Assembly: GCF_040436345.1 (NCBI RefSeq)
Contig: NC_133230.1
Span: forward strand, 9,259,297 to 9,323,296
Source: Pagrus major
Lineage: Eukaryota > Chordata > Actinopteri > Spariformes > Sparidae
Length of the DNA: 64,000 bases
Reading direction: 5' to 3'
The translations under genes and the position numbers were made by a program. Below the pieces are notes generated by a model that was not told the origin of the DNA, did no database searches, and was given only the letters and a program-made list of their open reading frames with translations. Numbering within the stretch: the first letter of the stretch is position 1; the number at the start of each line of letters is the position of its first letter. Positions 1 to 13,612 of the stretch are shown here, piece after piece.

Positions 1-715
1 TAGCCCTTCAAGGGAGCGAGCCTTGCTCCCAATTTGCTAGTGGCTAACCATGAAAAAAATCCCCTAGACCCCAAAAAGCATTTTTCCCATTAAAACAGAA
101 GTCTGTAAAACTGTTGACAGGACACCTCTAACTGCAGAAAAGTTTGATTTCTTATTTTGTATTTTAAAATATTTAAGCCTTAAAGGTTCAGTGCAAAGAC
201 TGAGGACAGATGCGGTAATGTTTATGTTCATGTTCACTGAACAATATAGACTCAAATCAGGACGGAAGAAAACTATTTCCGATCACGATCAACTCATAGC
301 ATGAACGGGCGCCATCTGGAGTCTGGTTTCCAGTTCTCAGAATACATCCATGGGTTTACCACCCACATCATTTTGTACGTTGTTTAGAGCCAGATCATTT
401 TATTTACGGCACTGAAATGGATTCTGGGTAGAGCTGAAATGGGATGAGGAAACAACAACCAACGAAGATGTGTCGCCACTTCTGTGTGTGACACAGGCTT
501 AGAAGGGGCGACCACACCGCCGAACAGTTTCAAAACAGCCACAAGACACTCTTTAAGGAAGTGACTCTATAATTTCTTGTGAAAAATGAATCTCGTTGTT
601 TTTCAACCGAGAATTTCCCCCAGACACTTCAATAGAGTCTGGCTTTACCAAAACAGAAGTAAGTGACTCACCTACCAGCATTAGGGTTTCTGATCCACAT
701 ATGTTGGATAAAATA

Positions 716-848
716 CCGGTATTGTAGTCAAGACCACCTAAACCGAGACCAAGTCACGACCGAGACCAACGTTACGGAGACCGAGACAAGAGCAAGACTT
801 TGAAGGGTTGAGACCAAGTCAAGACCGCGACCAGTGCGAGTCCCACAA
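716..848. repeat. degenerate GAGACCAAG-type short tandem repeat
   Basis: Successive imperfect units (CCGAGACCAAG, CCGAGACCAACG, GAGACCGAGACAAGAG, TTGAGACCAAG, AAGACCGCGACC) form a roughly 10-bp decayed array, common in fish intergenic DNA. Confidence 0.5.
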
Positions 849-975
849 TGCATGATATACAATAAAATGTGGAACATGCAGACCGTAGCCACTGTAAACT
901 AAAATTTATCTGATCCACATTTGTCTTCACAGAAAACTAAAGTAAAACTCCTCTTCATTCACCCCTTGTATTGCC

Positions 976-997
976 GTGTGTGTGTGTGTGTGTGTGT
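976..997. repeat. (GT)n microsatellite
   Basis: Eleven uninterrupted GT units. Confidence 0.9.
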
Positions 998-1299
998 AAT
1001 CATGATGAATTTTATGTCTGGGATATTTTGTTTTTTATGAGCAAACAAATACAAACACAAAGGAGTTTAAATCAACGTACTCATCTTTATTCCGTGTTGG
1101 AACATCGACCAAACACAAACATTTTTTTTGTGCGAGCGTCAGGTTTTCTTGGTGACTCGTCTTCCCATAGAAACCAGGAAGTAAGTACAGTATGTATCAA
1201 ACTATCGTTCGATATGGTGATATCCCTGCAGTTATGGTCTTCTTGGTCTTGAAATAAATTCAGCATGTCAGTTTCTGCTCCACATCTACCTCATGTGCT

Positions 1300-1549
1300 G
1301 TAATTGTAGCGGGCGATCATGTATGCGAGCTCACACTGGAGCCCACTGAGGAAGAGAGGAATTAACTAGCTGTCCGCTGACTCAACTCTCCGTGAACTGC
1401 TTGTGGAACCAGGGGTCAGCGACTCCGGGTTTCATATCATTCTTCCCTCCCACTACTCAGCTGTTTGTGCCGGGGGGGAGGCAGGAAGGCTCTCCGCTCC
1501 TAGATCCCAGCAGAGCTCAGCGAATCTGGCCGCTCGCTTTGTCTGACAG
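1300..1549 (+). promoter_or_regulatory. GC-richer block ending in a splice-donor-like site
   Basis: This block is richer in GC and CG than its surroundings and ends TCTGACAG followed by GTAACG at 1550, a fair donor. It could be an untranslated first exon and promoter of a gene outside what I can recognise, or a distant alternative start of plekhh1. No coding sequence is evident; the minus-strand open frame 1453-1659 looks like chance. Confidence 0.25.
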
Positions 1550-2736
1550 GTAACGCTCAACACGCCTGTAGGAGCAGCCCAGCTGTGACCCGGAGAGCGA
1601 GGAGGAGGTGTGAGGGCGAAAGGGCAGACAAGAGTTAGGTGTGAAGCATTAGACCTCATCTCTCTTCACTTGATTGATTTTGCTCATGGTTTAGATTTTA
1701 CAATTTCGGTGAAGGGGATGTGGGAAAAATGAAAGCATCAACAATCTGTGTAGTTGCGACACATGTCTCCTGATCATGCTGACCATGAGCAGCACTCAAT
1801 ATTTTTCAACATTATTTGTTTTTGCAGACAGTTTGCTTTTCTTTCTTTCTGACCGTGCAATTTCTGTCCTCCTTCCTCTATCAAAAGACCGAGTCTTAGC
1901 CTTTGTAGAGGAACTTGATTTCATCCTTGATACAAACTTGCTCAATGTTTTAGTTTTACTTCCCCAAATTCAAAGTAGCTGTTTGCTAATAGCAAAGTTT
2001 AGTTTGCTGAATCAGGTGATTTAGTGATGATTTAACATTCTGATTTATGGTGCAAAATCAAAAACAGTTGGAGAGGAAGTTTTTTTTTGACCCCCTCATC
2101 ATGCAGCTGCCTGCTGATCGGTCACATCACCACAAGCAAATGCTGTTCAGCCAAACATTCAAACCTCCAGTATAGAACTTTATTTTAGACATTAATGAAG
2201 ATCTAAAAGTTTCCAAATGTGTGTGAATCCTGGGGAAATGTGTATTAAATGCAACACTATGCATCTATTATGTTGTTATTTGATGGAACGGTGCAGCCAT
2301 TGGGCTTAAATATTTCACTGTGTATGATTTTAACAACCCCAAACCTCCACAGGCAACATGAAGCTCCCCAGCTTTGCAGGCTTTACCAAAACAGGCTACA
2401 CCCTCAAACAACCACGCAAAAACGTACTGTCTGCACCTGATTGGACGAATTCCAGTCGTGGGCTGTGTGCTGCCAGACATCAAATTGATCCAACATGGCT
2501 GCTCGTTTGGGAATTGTCTTATTTTACTCAAATAATTCACCAAATGTGTTTCTGAGAACATTTTAGATGACAAAATAAGTCATGCAGTTTCTGAAACTGT
2601 CTTCATATAACTTGACAATGGTTGGTTTTAATATTTTTTCCAGATTGTGTTGCACCAGACACTCCTGATTTGCATAAAGTAGCCAGATTTCGACTTTATG
2701 CAAATGGGGAGCGGGCAATGCATAGACAGTGAACAT

Positions 2737-3186
2737 GATTTTTACCCCTACCCCTCGTTTTCGAGTGCCCCCTTGCCCCTCAGAACAAAGATACAAGTGG
2801 TGGTTACAAGGGGTCATTACCTGGCCACTACCGTCGCTTTATTTGCTAACATTAGCAACCCCTGCTCCTACCCTGCAAGTCTACACTGATATTAGAGGAG
2901 AGGTACAGCAGCTTTGCTTTCGGGTCTTGTATGTCATCAAATGGGGGGAATGCAACATTGAAGTACATACAAATGGGGGTCATGCACAAATCAGCAATAA
3001 CAATGTAAGCAAGCTAGCTAGTAAGCTACCATGATAACAGCAAACTTGCAACGATTGTTGAAAGAGTTCTCAAAACCCATGTAGCCCTTACCTGGCCCCC
3101 TCTATCCCAACAAGAATCTGGACACCCTGACCCTCAGCATGAAGGAACAAAATGGAGAGGTAGGGTTAAGTGGTAGGGGTAACGGA
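2737..3186. mobile_element. possible MITE with TTTACCCCTACCCCT inverted ends
   Basis: TTTTTACCCCTACCCCTCG at the left and its rough complement (GGTTAAGTGGTAGGGGTAACG) at the right enclose 400 bp of noncoding sequence. The left end also has GCCCCCTTGCCCCTC, a terminus style I know from fish. Confidence 0.4.
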
Positions 3187-4312
3187 TGGTATTGGGCCTA
3201 AGTTTTCAGCTTTTTTAGCCTAATAGGAGCAGAATGATGGGAAAAACAGCAATATTTGATTACAGCAGCTTTGAAGCTTCTCAAGGGAGAAATGGGGGGA
3301 AATGGATGCTGAGGGGTTACAACATGAAGTCTGCGTGTAACAATAACCATATGCAAGCATGACTTTTGCCATATGTGCATGTATACTCTGCTGTTCCCAG
3401 GTTTTGGAGGGAGAGACTTTGATTTTTCAAGTGACGTTTCAATTCTGAAGTCGTCCGGCAGCACGTTATTACACTCCTGCAGACTCCCAAAGCCACCAAA
3501 GCCACTCACACACAGAACTTACATTAAAAGACAAAAATGTGAGCACGGACACACAAAACCCATGTTTGTGGGCACAAAACAGACAGTGTAGTATTCATTT
3601 TTAAGACTGATGCTCTTCAGAAGTATGCAGACACACACTCCAGCACACTGGAGGCAAGAGTGGGAGGAGCAGATCAAAGTAAATGTGGTTAAAAAAGAAC
3701 ACCCAGGGACACCCACCTCCACATAAACAGGGGATCTCCTTACCAAAAACAAAGAGGCCTGAGCAGCCAACCCACATCCAGCGGAACAGGGAGGGGTGAA
3801 AGGGGCTTAAGAGAAGGGGAGGGGGGGGATCAGAAAACATGTTACATGGGCGGAAAGGTAGAGCAAAATCATTCATTACTGTAATTACAACCTGGGCCCA
3901 CTTACTCTTTCATTCAGCGGGAGGAGAGGAGAAAAGAAAAGAGGGAGAGCAGAGATTAAACTTGCCCACAGAGGTGTTTACCACACGCTGGGAGACAACT
4001 TGTCCTATTTCTTTCTACACATAAACACATTAACGGAGAGGAACACACACACAACACAAACTGCAGGGGTTCCTTCATCAGTCAGAGTGATGCGGTTTGT
4101 GTCAGTAAATGAAACGAGCTATGAAAGGCCTTGTCTAAGTGTCTTCATCATCGTATTTATTTTCCCTCCCCGCTCTGAGTCATGCTGTCCCTCTCCACCT
4201 CGCTGTAGTCATTATACCCTCCGAAGCTGAACAGTGTTTGACTACCAGATAAACATTTCATACTTTGTTGTTTTTGTCTTTACGTCTCAATCGGGGCAGC
4301 TTATTGGATCTC

Positions 4313-5186
4313 TTAAAGGAACAGTTCAACATTACAGGAAAGGCGCTTATTTGCTTTTTCACGGAGTTATGATGAGACTCTCATGTCTGTCTGTTAAAGC
4401 CGCTGCACTGAATATTTTTACAACAACAGTGGATCAAATAACTATATGAAAGGCGCCACTCTTAGTGCCAACTTTGTAGCTAGTTTAAGCTCATTATTTT
4501 TTTATTTTCCCACCCACAACTTTACTATTACATTCTTGTTTTCAGTCACAGCATGCAGATTTTTTCAGAAAACAAGCTCTGATGAACTAACAGTGCACTT
4601 CCTGCACGGCACCAGACTACAAACTTACAAAATTAGCACCTAGCTGGTAAGCATCCCCAGACAGGCCCTACACTGTCCTCATATCCCCATTCATGTGTGT
4701 ATTGCAACTTGCAGATGGGCAGCGTTAATTTCCGAGGACGTGCACAACCAACGTACCAAATGGACGCAAGATACACAAGGCAGCCATCATGCGTAGGCGA
4801 ACGCGTTCTTAAAAGCAAAATTTTCTTTTCTTTTCTTCTTTATTCATCCTTAGTGATGTCAAAGTTAGTTATATCAACTCAAAAGATGGAGGAGTGCCCC
4901 CCCCCCCCCCAAAAAAAAAAAAAAACTGTACTGTGTAATCTGAAATCACTGCAGTTAGATGATAGTCAAAGCTGGTTAACTTAGGGTAGCTCAGCACAAA
5001 GACTGGAAAAAAAGGAAACAGATAAGGCAGCTCTGTCAAAAGGAAATAAAATCCACCTATTTGCACATTTGTACAATACAGCCAGTTTACCCCTGACTCC
5101 GGTCAATACGCTAAGATAAGCTAAGCTAAGCTAACTGGCTGCCAGCTGTTGAGTATGTTCGCCAAAATGTTGAGCGACTCCTTTAA
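4313..5186. mobile_element. MITE-like repeat with TTAAAGGAACAGTTCAACAT-type inverted ends
   Basis: The left end TTAAAGGAACAGTTCAACAT and the right end (TGTTGAGCGACTCCTTTAA) are inverted versions of each other. Internally it has the GCTAAGCTAAGCTAA block typical of an abundant fish repeat I recognise from many acanthomorph sequences. It includes a C14-A15 homopolymer junction at 4897-4925. No credible coding sequence. Confidence 0.7.
4897..4925. repeat. C14-A15 homopolymer junction
   Basis: Fourteen C followed directly by fifteen A, inside the MITE-like repeat 4313-5186. Length is likely unstable and prone to sequencing error. Confidence 0.85.
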
Positions 5187-8100
5187 AACAACTGATTAGA
5201 TGGTTCATTCCCAATAATCAAACATGGGATTTTATATTCCACTTGTTTTTGTACACACAGCACACTGTCAGCCTTTTCAAAATCTCATGAGAGTAAAATC
5301 ACTAAGAAGCAGCTTGCTTTTATCACTTAAATCACTTTTACATAACTGATTTTGGGCACTGGACCACTTCTCCATCTGTTCATGGAAACTTTTCTGGAGT
5401 AAGTTGACTCACTTTGTGACCACAGCTTCTAGCCTCTTGTCTTTTTACGGCCTCCCTTCAATGTGTTTACCCTGCTCTCATCTCCGTGTCCCTCTGGGCT
5501 TCTTAAACACTGCCCTGGGTGTCCCTCTGGAGAAACAAACGTGCTAGGGAGAGGAAAGGAAACAGTAGCCTGATGTGATCTGAGGACAACACCGACAACA
5601 ACAACAATGCCTGGAAAGTTCACCTGGCGGGCCACATTCTGCTGTGGTTACTGCTGAAGCTGTTTCCAGTCATTCATGAGACCTACAGGTGTTTCATCTG
5701 TGCCAGGAAACAAGCCTCAGGCATCCTGTAGCATTCATTCAGAAATATGACCCGAGAGTGCAAAGAAAGGTACATAATACATGTGATACTGATGCACGTG
5801 TGGATGTTTGTAGTGTGTATTAGGTGTTTTATGTGCAGTGTGTGTGGTTTGTTCTGTATATGTGTGTCTGTGTGTGGACAAATTGGAGACAGAAAGAAAA
5901 TGAGATGCTGCAACAGTTAAATATGCTTTGATTTTGTCACAGAGGGAAAGCAGACAGTGCATGGTTGTGTTTGCCTCCATCATCTGTGTCTCAGTCTCGG
6001 GCAGAAATCAGATTTTTCACAGATCACAAGGTTTTAAACTCGTCTGGAGAGGGTGAGTGAATCTCTGCCCTCAACCAGTGACGAGACAGAGCACAAGTGG
6101 CACCTAGTGGACAGAAGCAACACTGCACCCCGGCTGACATTTAAAGTTCACAGCAGAAAGGCTGTTTGAGGCCTTGCATGCCTTTTGTCTCAGATCAACC
6201 TGACCTGAGCAACAGATCTTATCTCTTAAAACGTACTCTCTTTTTTTTGTTTATGACTTTACATATCTAGGTTGACATTTATTCTTATTCGAGACTACTT
6301 GGAGCATAGATTTGCTGTGTGCTGCTGACTGTTTTAAGCACTTTTAATGAATGTTTTATAAAGTTCAGGTAAATTGTAGTAAATGATAATAACTTTGCTG
6401 AAAGCCGTGCAGACAGGGAAGTTAAATTACACAAATAAGAGTTACAAACGGTGATGAGGAGATAGCTGATTCTTGAGTCTCATTCCCAGGTCGTCGAATA
6501 GCAGCGCTTTGGGTCGGTATTCAGCCCAAAATTCTAATCCGAAGCACCAGAATTTGACGACCTGGGAAATGAGACTCAACAATCAAATATCCTTCTCCAG
6601 AATGTCACATATTGTTTCTTTAATGAATAGAGATACAAGTGGTATCAGTCTTCTATGAATAAGAATGAGCATATTTCTAAAATGTCAAAATATTTCTTCG
6701 AGTCGAAGCTCTAGGCTGACAAAAATAACCACAATACATCTAAAAATATGTGAGACGGACCAGATTAAAACTGTAACAAAAGTAATTTATGTGGCAGGGC
6801 TGTCATTCAGACGAGACGCGACGGACTTATGACCATATTAGCCCTCGATTATCATTTTAACATTCGAAGACCAACGTGTGATCCCTTCAGCCAACAGCAA
6901 CTCAGTCAACTCTTCAACATGACAGTGACGCTAATGACATCTTGGGTCATGAGATGAGTCATGAGTCGTTAGATCCTGTTATTCTCTATGGTCATACACA
7001 GCCACTCCAGATGAATCTGCAGACTCCGCTCAGGTCATGGTGTTGTGAGATCATATCGGCCTCGTAAACATTGCAAAACACAGGAACGCTGGAATGAAGT
7101 CAGGCGCTCTCTTCCGCCTCCTCAGATTTCTATGTATTCACGGCTCTCCTTCTTGAAGATCGGGCCAATATTACATCATGCATATTTCAAGGCTTGCTGC
7201 TATGATGTGAAGGCACAGGGCGGGCCCGCTTTCATTACACGTTTATATTTATTTATATGTTTCTGTTCATTTTTCTTCCCTTTTTTCTTCCCTTTTTTTC
7301 ACTGAGTGTATGCAGTGGTCAGAACATCTGCCTCCGTCTGTGTGTTTGTCTTCCGCTGACCTGAAACATCTTCTCTTCCAGCATAGATGTCGAGCCTCCA
7401 CGCCTTTCTAAACAGACTCCAGCTCTCAATGGCTGATTGTACCCACTCCTGTGAAGTTACCTCTCACCCTCTCTCCTTCCACCCACAAAACTGCTGCTCC
7501 CGCTACGGCCCATTTGGTTATACACATAGACACACGTGTGCACGGCCTCTATATACAAAGTCAATATGGATACACACAGTCACTCACACACACCAGCACC
7601 GTGCAGCAGCCTCTCGCCTCTTTTCTGCTGACATCTGCAGCCCAGATGTGCGCCGCGCTCTGAGGTGCTGCTGAGCGCAGGATGTTTTGCATTCCCTCTG
7701 TGGAACATGTGAGGCGTTTCTGTGGGCTGTCCGTCTGGCTGCATTAGTCTGTGTGTCATGGGGATCTGTTTGCTTCGGCCCCTTGTTTGGCTGGCTCCAG
7801 GGGTTTGGGTACGACTGTTAGGATGCTAATTCAGCGCAGATGTGAGCTGCTGAATCAGGTGGTGAGAGGAAACTCCGGCCCTGGCAGGAGGGAGACACTG
7901 GCTGCCCTGTGCGGTGGTCCAGCCCAACATAACAACATCTTCCCAGACTAACCTCCTCTGCTCTTGCATTCGTCACATCTGCTCAGGAGAGTGATTTTCC
8001 ATGATGTACTGCATCTGCCCAGTGGATTAAGTAAGAAAAAAAAGACATGCGCCTGAAGACCCAATAGACCATATTCACTCTGATGTCATGTTCAGGGTGG

Positions 8101-9440
8101 GAAGCTCAAACGTCAGATTGATGTGTTACAGGTCTCAAGTCGAGCCGGTCTTCAGCAGAAAGAAGACCACGTAGGTCGCACATGAAAGCAGCTAATTACA
8201 AGCCATATTTACATTTGTTGTTAGGCGACGACCTCTAGTGGCTGTAGTAATTATTACAGCTGCCGAGGAGGAAGTGCGGAGAAGTACTGTGAAAACTGTA
8301 AAGTACGAATACGGAAGAGGTCAGCGATGGACGGTCAGGAGAAAAAGGACAGGACATGATAACGCACGTTAAGGTACTTAAGCAACATGATATGTTTCTA
8401 AGGAAAGTTATGACAATGTACGACAAAGGCCTGGTAGAGCCAAAAAAGTGTCAATACAAATAGGTACCAATATACTCCAAATGGCCTGAAACATGCTCCT
8501 AAACATTTCCTGGAGGAACAATTTTGGCCCTGACACTTTGTCAAATTTCACCTCTTACGCTGCAGCCATCATGTTGTTTTAGAAACAGAGATATGTGTTG
8601 TTTTGTTCACTTACTGGCCAGTCGTAAGAAGTAAATTCAAGTCAATCCACTGCAGCTCGACATTGTTTTCAAAGTTTTGGCCATCGCTCCCATTGCTAAT
8701 AATAATAACATTACAGACACCAGGTAAATTCCTCAGATCTAGACAGGTGAAGGAGAAACATGAGGAGTTAAATGATGAGAAAGGTCTCAAAAATAAAACT
8801 CCAAGTTAGCCAAACAAAGGAAAATAGTGAACTTAAAACAACATCACACCATGTTGTGCATGCACCCCATTTCTCTCTCAAATGTGTCATATCTTTTGGT
8901 TTTACCTGCCGGTGTATGCTGAAAACCGTCCTCCCTGATCGCAGCAAGTTGAATATTTATCTTAACAACAGACCAGAATTTGAAACAAGAGCATAATAGC
9001 ATAAAAATGTTCTCCTGCAAATTTAAGCTACTCAGCACATTTAATATGTAGATCATGTCTGACTGAAAGATTGCGTCAGCGAGCGCCATCCCTGCCTCGC
9101 TCCCTCAGTTCTTACATTAGTCTTGGTTGGTGTGGAAAATGTGCAGTTAATGCAGCACGACAGCTGTGCAGGAACCCTTCAGATGGCACAAATCCCACGG
9201 AGGAAGTCAGAGAAACATAAAGAGGATGTGTGTCGGTACGGCAGATAATACAGTATGTGTAACAATGAAGAAGTGGTTTGATGTGTGCCTATATGTATTG
9301 CAGTGAAGCATGGTTAAAGTTCCGTATAGATAGATAGACAGACCTTCCCCTGGATGGATACAGGGTTCAGGGCAGGCATAATTCTGTCAGCTCCTTTGTC
9401 TTGCACCACCCAACAAAATCCTCCATTACATGTTTTTTTA
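5187..9440. other. gene-free stretch
   Basis: Apart from the hairpin element 6461-6591, I see no gene. A pyrimidine-rich, AG-ending stretch near 7260-7382 mimics a 3' splice site, but no coding exon follows that matches anything I know. Confidence 0.5.
6461..6591. mobile_element. hairpin (foldback) MITE-like element, copy 1
   Basis: An inverted repeat of about 35 bp flanks a short core. The left arm contains TGAGTCTCATTCCCAGGTCG and the right arm its complement with one extra base. The core contains CGCTTTGGGTCGGTATTC, near-identical in the copy at 21241-21368. No protein is encoded. Two copies with the same arms and core show that this is a dispersed element rather than a chance palindrome. 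Confidence 0.75.
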
Positions 9441-9639
9441 GGGCATTTAGCAGATGCTTTTTGTCCAAAACAACTTACAGTAAATCATTCATACACTGAT
9501 GGCGGTGGCTGCCATGCAAGGTGCTGACCAGCACATCAGGAGCAGTATTTTGGGGTTCAGTATTTGACATGCAGACTAGGGGAATTGAACCAGCGACCTT
9601 CCGATAACAAGACGCTGCCCCTGAGCCACAGCCGCCCCC
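9441..9639 (-). mobile_element. tRNA-derived SINE, copy 1
   Basis: Read on the minus strand, it starts with a tRNA-like head (GGGCGGCTGTGGCTCAGGGG, then a B-box-like GGTTCAATTCC) and continues into a body ending in the CATTTAGCAGATGC motif common in fish repeats. It matches the copy at 38719-38920 over most of its length, including the CACTGATGGCGGTGGCTGCC block (+ strand). The head lacks about 6 bases relative to the other copy. It lies 65 bp from the tRNA-Arg gene, in the same orientation. Confidence 0.75.
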
Positions 9640-9703
9640 ACTTTCTCAAATAGTCACATAGTGTGTGAAGTTGAACAACTTTGTACATCTACTGTATAAA
9701 GCT

Positions 9704-9795
9704 CGACTCTGGTGGGACTCGAACCCACAACCTTTGAATCACTTCTCCTGCGATTAACTAGAAGTCCAACGCGCTATCCATTGCGCCACAGAGCC
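9704..9795 (-). tRNA. tRNA-Arg (anticodon TCT) with a 19-nt intron
   Basis: On the minus strand the sequence begins GGCTCTGTGGCGCAATGG and ends TTCGAGTCCCACCAGAGTCG. The acceptor stem (GGCTCTG with CAGAGTC plus discriminator G), D arm, anticodon arm with CTTCTAA after splicing, and T arm (GTGGG TTCGAGT CCCAC) all pair. The total is 92 nt: a 73-nt tRNA plus a 19-nt intron inserted one base after the anticodon, as in vertebrate tRNA-Arg-TCT genes. The A box (TGGCGCAATGG) and B box (GGTTCGAGTCC) are intact. It reads AGA codons. Oddity: I find no TTTT run within about 60 nt downstream, so the Pol III terminator is weak or distant. Confidence 0.93.
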
Positions 9796-12589
9796 TAGTC
9801 CTCTAGAGTCCTCCTCCTGTTGTGTGCTGATATCCATAATGACATTCATAATGTCAGAGCTTTTTTCCACAAAATTTAAATGTTTTGTGTGTGGACAGCC
9901 AACTCTGACGCAACAGGAGGAACATAGTCCAAAAAAACAAATACCTGGTGCGGAAAAATATGTTAAGGCCGCTTTACAGCCAATGTTTGTTTTGTGCGTT
10001 CTGATTTAGTGGTTCCTCTTCGCTGGAGAGAGCCTCTGTAGTTAAAAAAGGCTCATTCTAAGATAACGGAAACACAACGATCCTTAGTCGCAGGTGATTA
10101 TACAGTAATAAAAACATAATTGTGAATATTATATTCTATTTCAGCCAGTCCATTCATTTAAATCCTGCACACTGGACCTTTGAAACCCAAATTACAGACT
10201 ACCGCCAGCTGGTGGTACGGAGAGTTGTTTCCTCTCACACAGGTGCAGAGCGAACGAGCTAGTTGGCTGTCGGCTGTAGTCTTTGCGGTGTGTTCAAGTG
10301 CAGCTTTTTGGCCGGGCCTCAGGCAACGTGAGGCGACACAACAGTAGACCTGGACATCTTTGATGTAGGTTTGGTGTGTCTGGGCCTTCGGAAACTTTCC
10401 CAGTCTCAGCTCAGTCTCATCAGTCTTCTTCTATGTTTCCCATCCTCTACGATCTAACTGTGACTCCCTGAAGTGGTCATCTGCCTGGATCTCTTTGCCC
10501 CTGTCCCACGACTCTGTCCCTCTGCCAGTTAAACTCCTCAGTACCAGCTCTTCAGGCAGTTCCTGCCGTTGGCCGGCGTCTCCACAGCTGGCCGAGAACA
10601 GATTCCGGCCCAAGCAATTGTTGCCCTCACACCACCTGCTATAGGGTCGTGGTCATAGAGCGAGCCTGTTTGGGATGTGCACTGTGTGCGTGTCTGCATA
10701 TAGTGGCGTAGAGGATGCTTTAACACACACACATAACTGACACAGCGTGAGGCTCCATTGTGTTCTAATCAGTATACCAGAAACTGAATAACCAGTATGT
10801 CCTCCATCCTTCGCTCCAGTTGACTGACGAGATAGTGACGGCAAGAGACGGAGAGCTGGAATTCCCCTTTGATCAAAGTGTCCGTTATTCAATGGGATGT
10901 GGCGTTGCTGGGGGTGTAGAGCGGGTGGAGGCCGGTGGGGCTGAGTGTACAGAGAGAGTGCTCAATTGTCTTGTCCCTTTCTTTTTTTCGGGATGCACAC
11001 CCCCACCAAGAAGCCGATACCAAGGTCGTGACCTTCTGCCCCCCTTTCCCGCTGCGGCGTTGGGGCTCGGACGCTTTTCCTTCACGTATAACTGCTAAAC
11101 AACCCCCATTTCAGAAACCTATCCACTCTAACTGTCCCACACAACTAGTCGTCTTTCTCTCGCCACCCTGCTTCATTCAGGAGGTGGAGGTGGAGGAGTT
11201 GGCTGGGGGAGCAGGTTAAAGACAAAAACCGACAAGAAGTGGACAAAAGACAAATTGACTGTGTCAGTGTGTTTTAGCGGTGGCAGCATCTGTTAATAGT
11301 TCTTTAAAGCGTTTTCTGAGAACAGGAGGAGGGTGGCGCAGCAGAAGGGGAGCTATTTGTTTCAAGAGTCTGGTGTTATTTACTCTATTGTTATATGTGT
11401 GTACAGCCAAGCCATCAAAGAGCAGAACATTTGGTGATTAACACAACTGTTGTGTTTGACAGCTGTATAACATATTTTTAAGGAATACGCCTGCACAAAA
11501 AGCATCTGCAGTCTGTACGAGAAGCCTTAAACATCATTTTCTTTTCCATTCACTCGCGTTCACTGAGGAAAAACACAAACTGTATTCCAACACAAGATAT
11601 CCATCTTGTGGAAAACATGATGCAGACTGTTACCAATTGGCAATTTAAAAGAAAAAAATGAAAGAAAATCCAATTATAGTAATTTTTCAAACATGTGACG
11701 TAGCCCGCTCCGACATTGATTAGTTAGACAAATTAAGCTGGTTAGTGGTCTGGTGGGAGGAGGACAAATGACATCAAACCGAGGAACACTTACATGTCAC
11801 TGGGTGCAGCTACGTGCAGTTTCAAAGCAAAAACATGTCAGCTTTTGAATTTAGAATCGACTTAGAATGAAGATGATAAACAATAGTGGCAGGGATACAG
11901 ATCTAACGTATCTGAGACTGGATATATGATAAAACATTGATAAGCAAATGAATCACTAAGCGCATGTTAAGCATGATAATACTATTTGCAACACTAAGTC
12001 TCAACATGACTTGAATTCAATTAATAGTGGACCAAGGGGCATCACCTACACACAGTGAAGCCTCCTGTTCGGTTAATCGGTCCTTGTGCTTCCAACATTA
12101 GAGGGGAACTGTGAAAGGGGATTTTACACATCAAACAAGTTTTCTAGTCATATCGAGCATTACTCTGCCCCAGAAAGCAGTTATGTAATGCAGAGGGGGG
12201 CGTGGTTATATAAGACATGGTTTCAAATTGTGTTTATATGGTGCATCTTCCTTGATAACAGTGTGTTGAATCAAGCAGAGAGGAGAAACACACAGGGTGG
12301 GATACATGAGCTCAGTAAAAGCTGATGAGGACTTTTTTCAGATCATCCAAAAGGGGGTTTATATAGTTTATTTGGTTTAAGAGATGGCAGAATTTTCTCC
12401 ACCCATAAAGGATCAATTAATCACTTAGTTTATCAGGGAAATTCAAATTCAGAATCAGCATAATTAGCAAAAATGTAGTCTTTACTAAACAGGAAGGGTG
12501 TGAAAAATTGTAAGCTGCAAAGAAACTAGTGATTAAACCTGTCAGAAGAATGTAATGGAATAGAAATTAAAGTATGAACCACATCCCAG

Positions 12590-13030
12590 AAGAAGTATTA
12601 AGTTGTATAAAATGGAAATACTTAAGTAGCACAGCACTTGGGTGATGTACTTAATTACATTCCAACACTGGCAAATAAAATGACATTTCTGCATCAAAAT
12701 GTCTAAAAACAACTTCAACCTTTGTTGTACATTTTATTATTTTGTGCACTGACATGATCCCCAATGTTCACAGACAAATTAAGGTAACCATGCGTTTCGT
12801 TTGGTCGTCCGTTCCCATAATTCCAGGGCGAGGGAGGGTGAGGAAGCAAGTCTGACACCTTGTTTGACCTCACGCAAGAACATATTTGGAGTTCTGTTTT
12901 TAAAGATAAGATGTCACTGATTCTGCAATCCAATTAAGCACGGGGTAACTAAAGTTGTCAAATAAATGTAATGGAGTAAAAGTACAACACTGGCGCATTG
13001 GATTACATCAGTGGAGTAGAAGTAGCTCAG
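12590..13030. repeat. decayed pieces of an AAGTACTTAA-type dispersed repeat
   Basis: Two patches (about 12590-12680 and 12955-13030) contain AGTAAAAGTACAACACTGGC, AATACTTAAGTAGC and ACATTCCAACACTGGCA, the same style as the fragment at 56770. The stretch between is AT-rich without a gene. Confidence 0.35.
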
Positions 13031-13582
13031 CATCAAACTTTAAAAATGTTGTGTATTGTCCAGAGCCTTTTCATCCAAATGCATCTATAACAAAGAGGCT
13101 GAAGTTCTACCGGCCTCTTGTGGTAAAAATTTAAAAGTAATGAACATGGAGAGCAGATCGTTTACTGTCCAGCAGAGGGCAGCATGCCACTAAGATTACA
13201 ATGAGTTGACCGAGACAGCAAAGTTTGATCTCTCTACCTTCCTCTTCTCTCACCGTCTGTCATCCACTCTTGTCTTCAGTTATTTATTTTCATCCTCCAC
13301 TTTAATCTTCTATCTTCCTCCCTCGTGTTCCTTCTTGAGCTTCTTCACTGTCAGCCCTGCTAAAGCTGCACACAGACAGACGGACAACACCACACAGGCA
13401 GGCCAACCATATGGTCTGTTTCTTGAGTTGTGTAGCAGGGAGCTGTTTTTCCTCTCTATACTGCTGCTAAAACCATCACTCTGCCCCCCTCTAACCTCCG
13501 CCCTGTGTTTTCTCTCCCTCCTCTCCTCAGTCCTTTCTCCTCACTCATCCGTCTTCCTTTGCCACCTCCTCCCACTCCTACG

Positions 13583-13612
13583 CCCCCCCCCCCCCCCCCC
13601 CCCCCCCCCCCC
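13583..13612. repeat. poly-C run of 30
   Basis: Thirty uninterrupted C in a pyrimidine-rich stretch (about 13480-13680). It is very likely polymorphic and may be mis-sized in the assembly. It creates a spurious polyproline open frame. Confidence 0.9.

Noticed and set aside
2268-2573. 101-codon minus-strand open frame
   Set aside because: No homology recognised, overlapped by + strand frames of similar quality, and next to repeat-like sequence.
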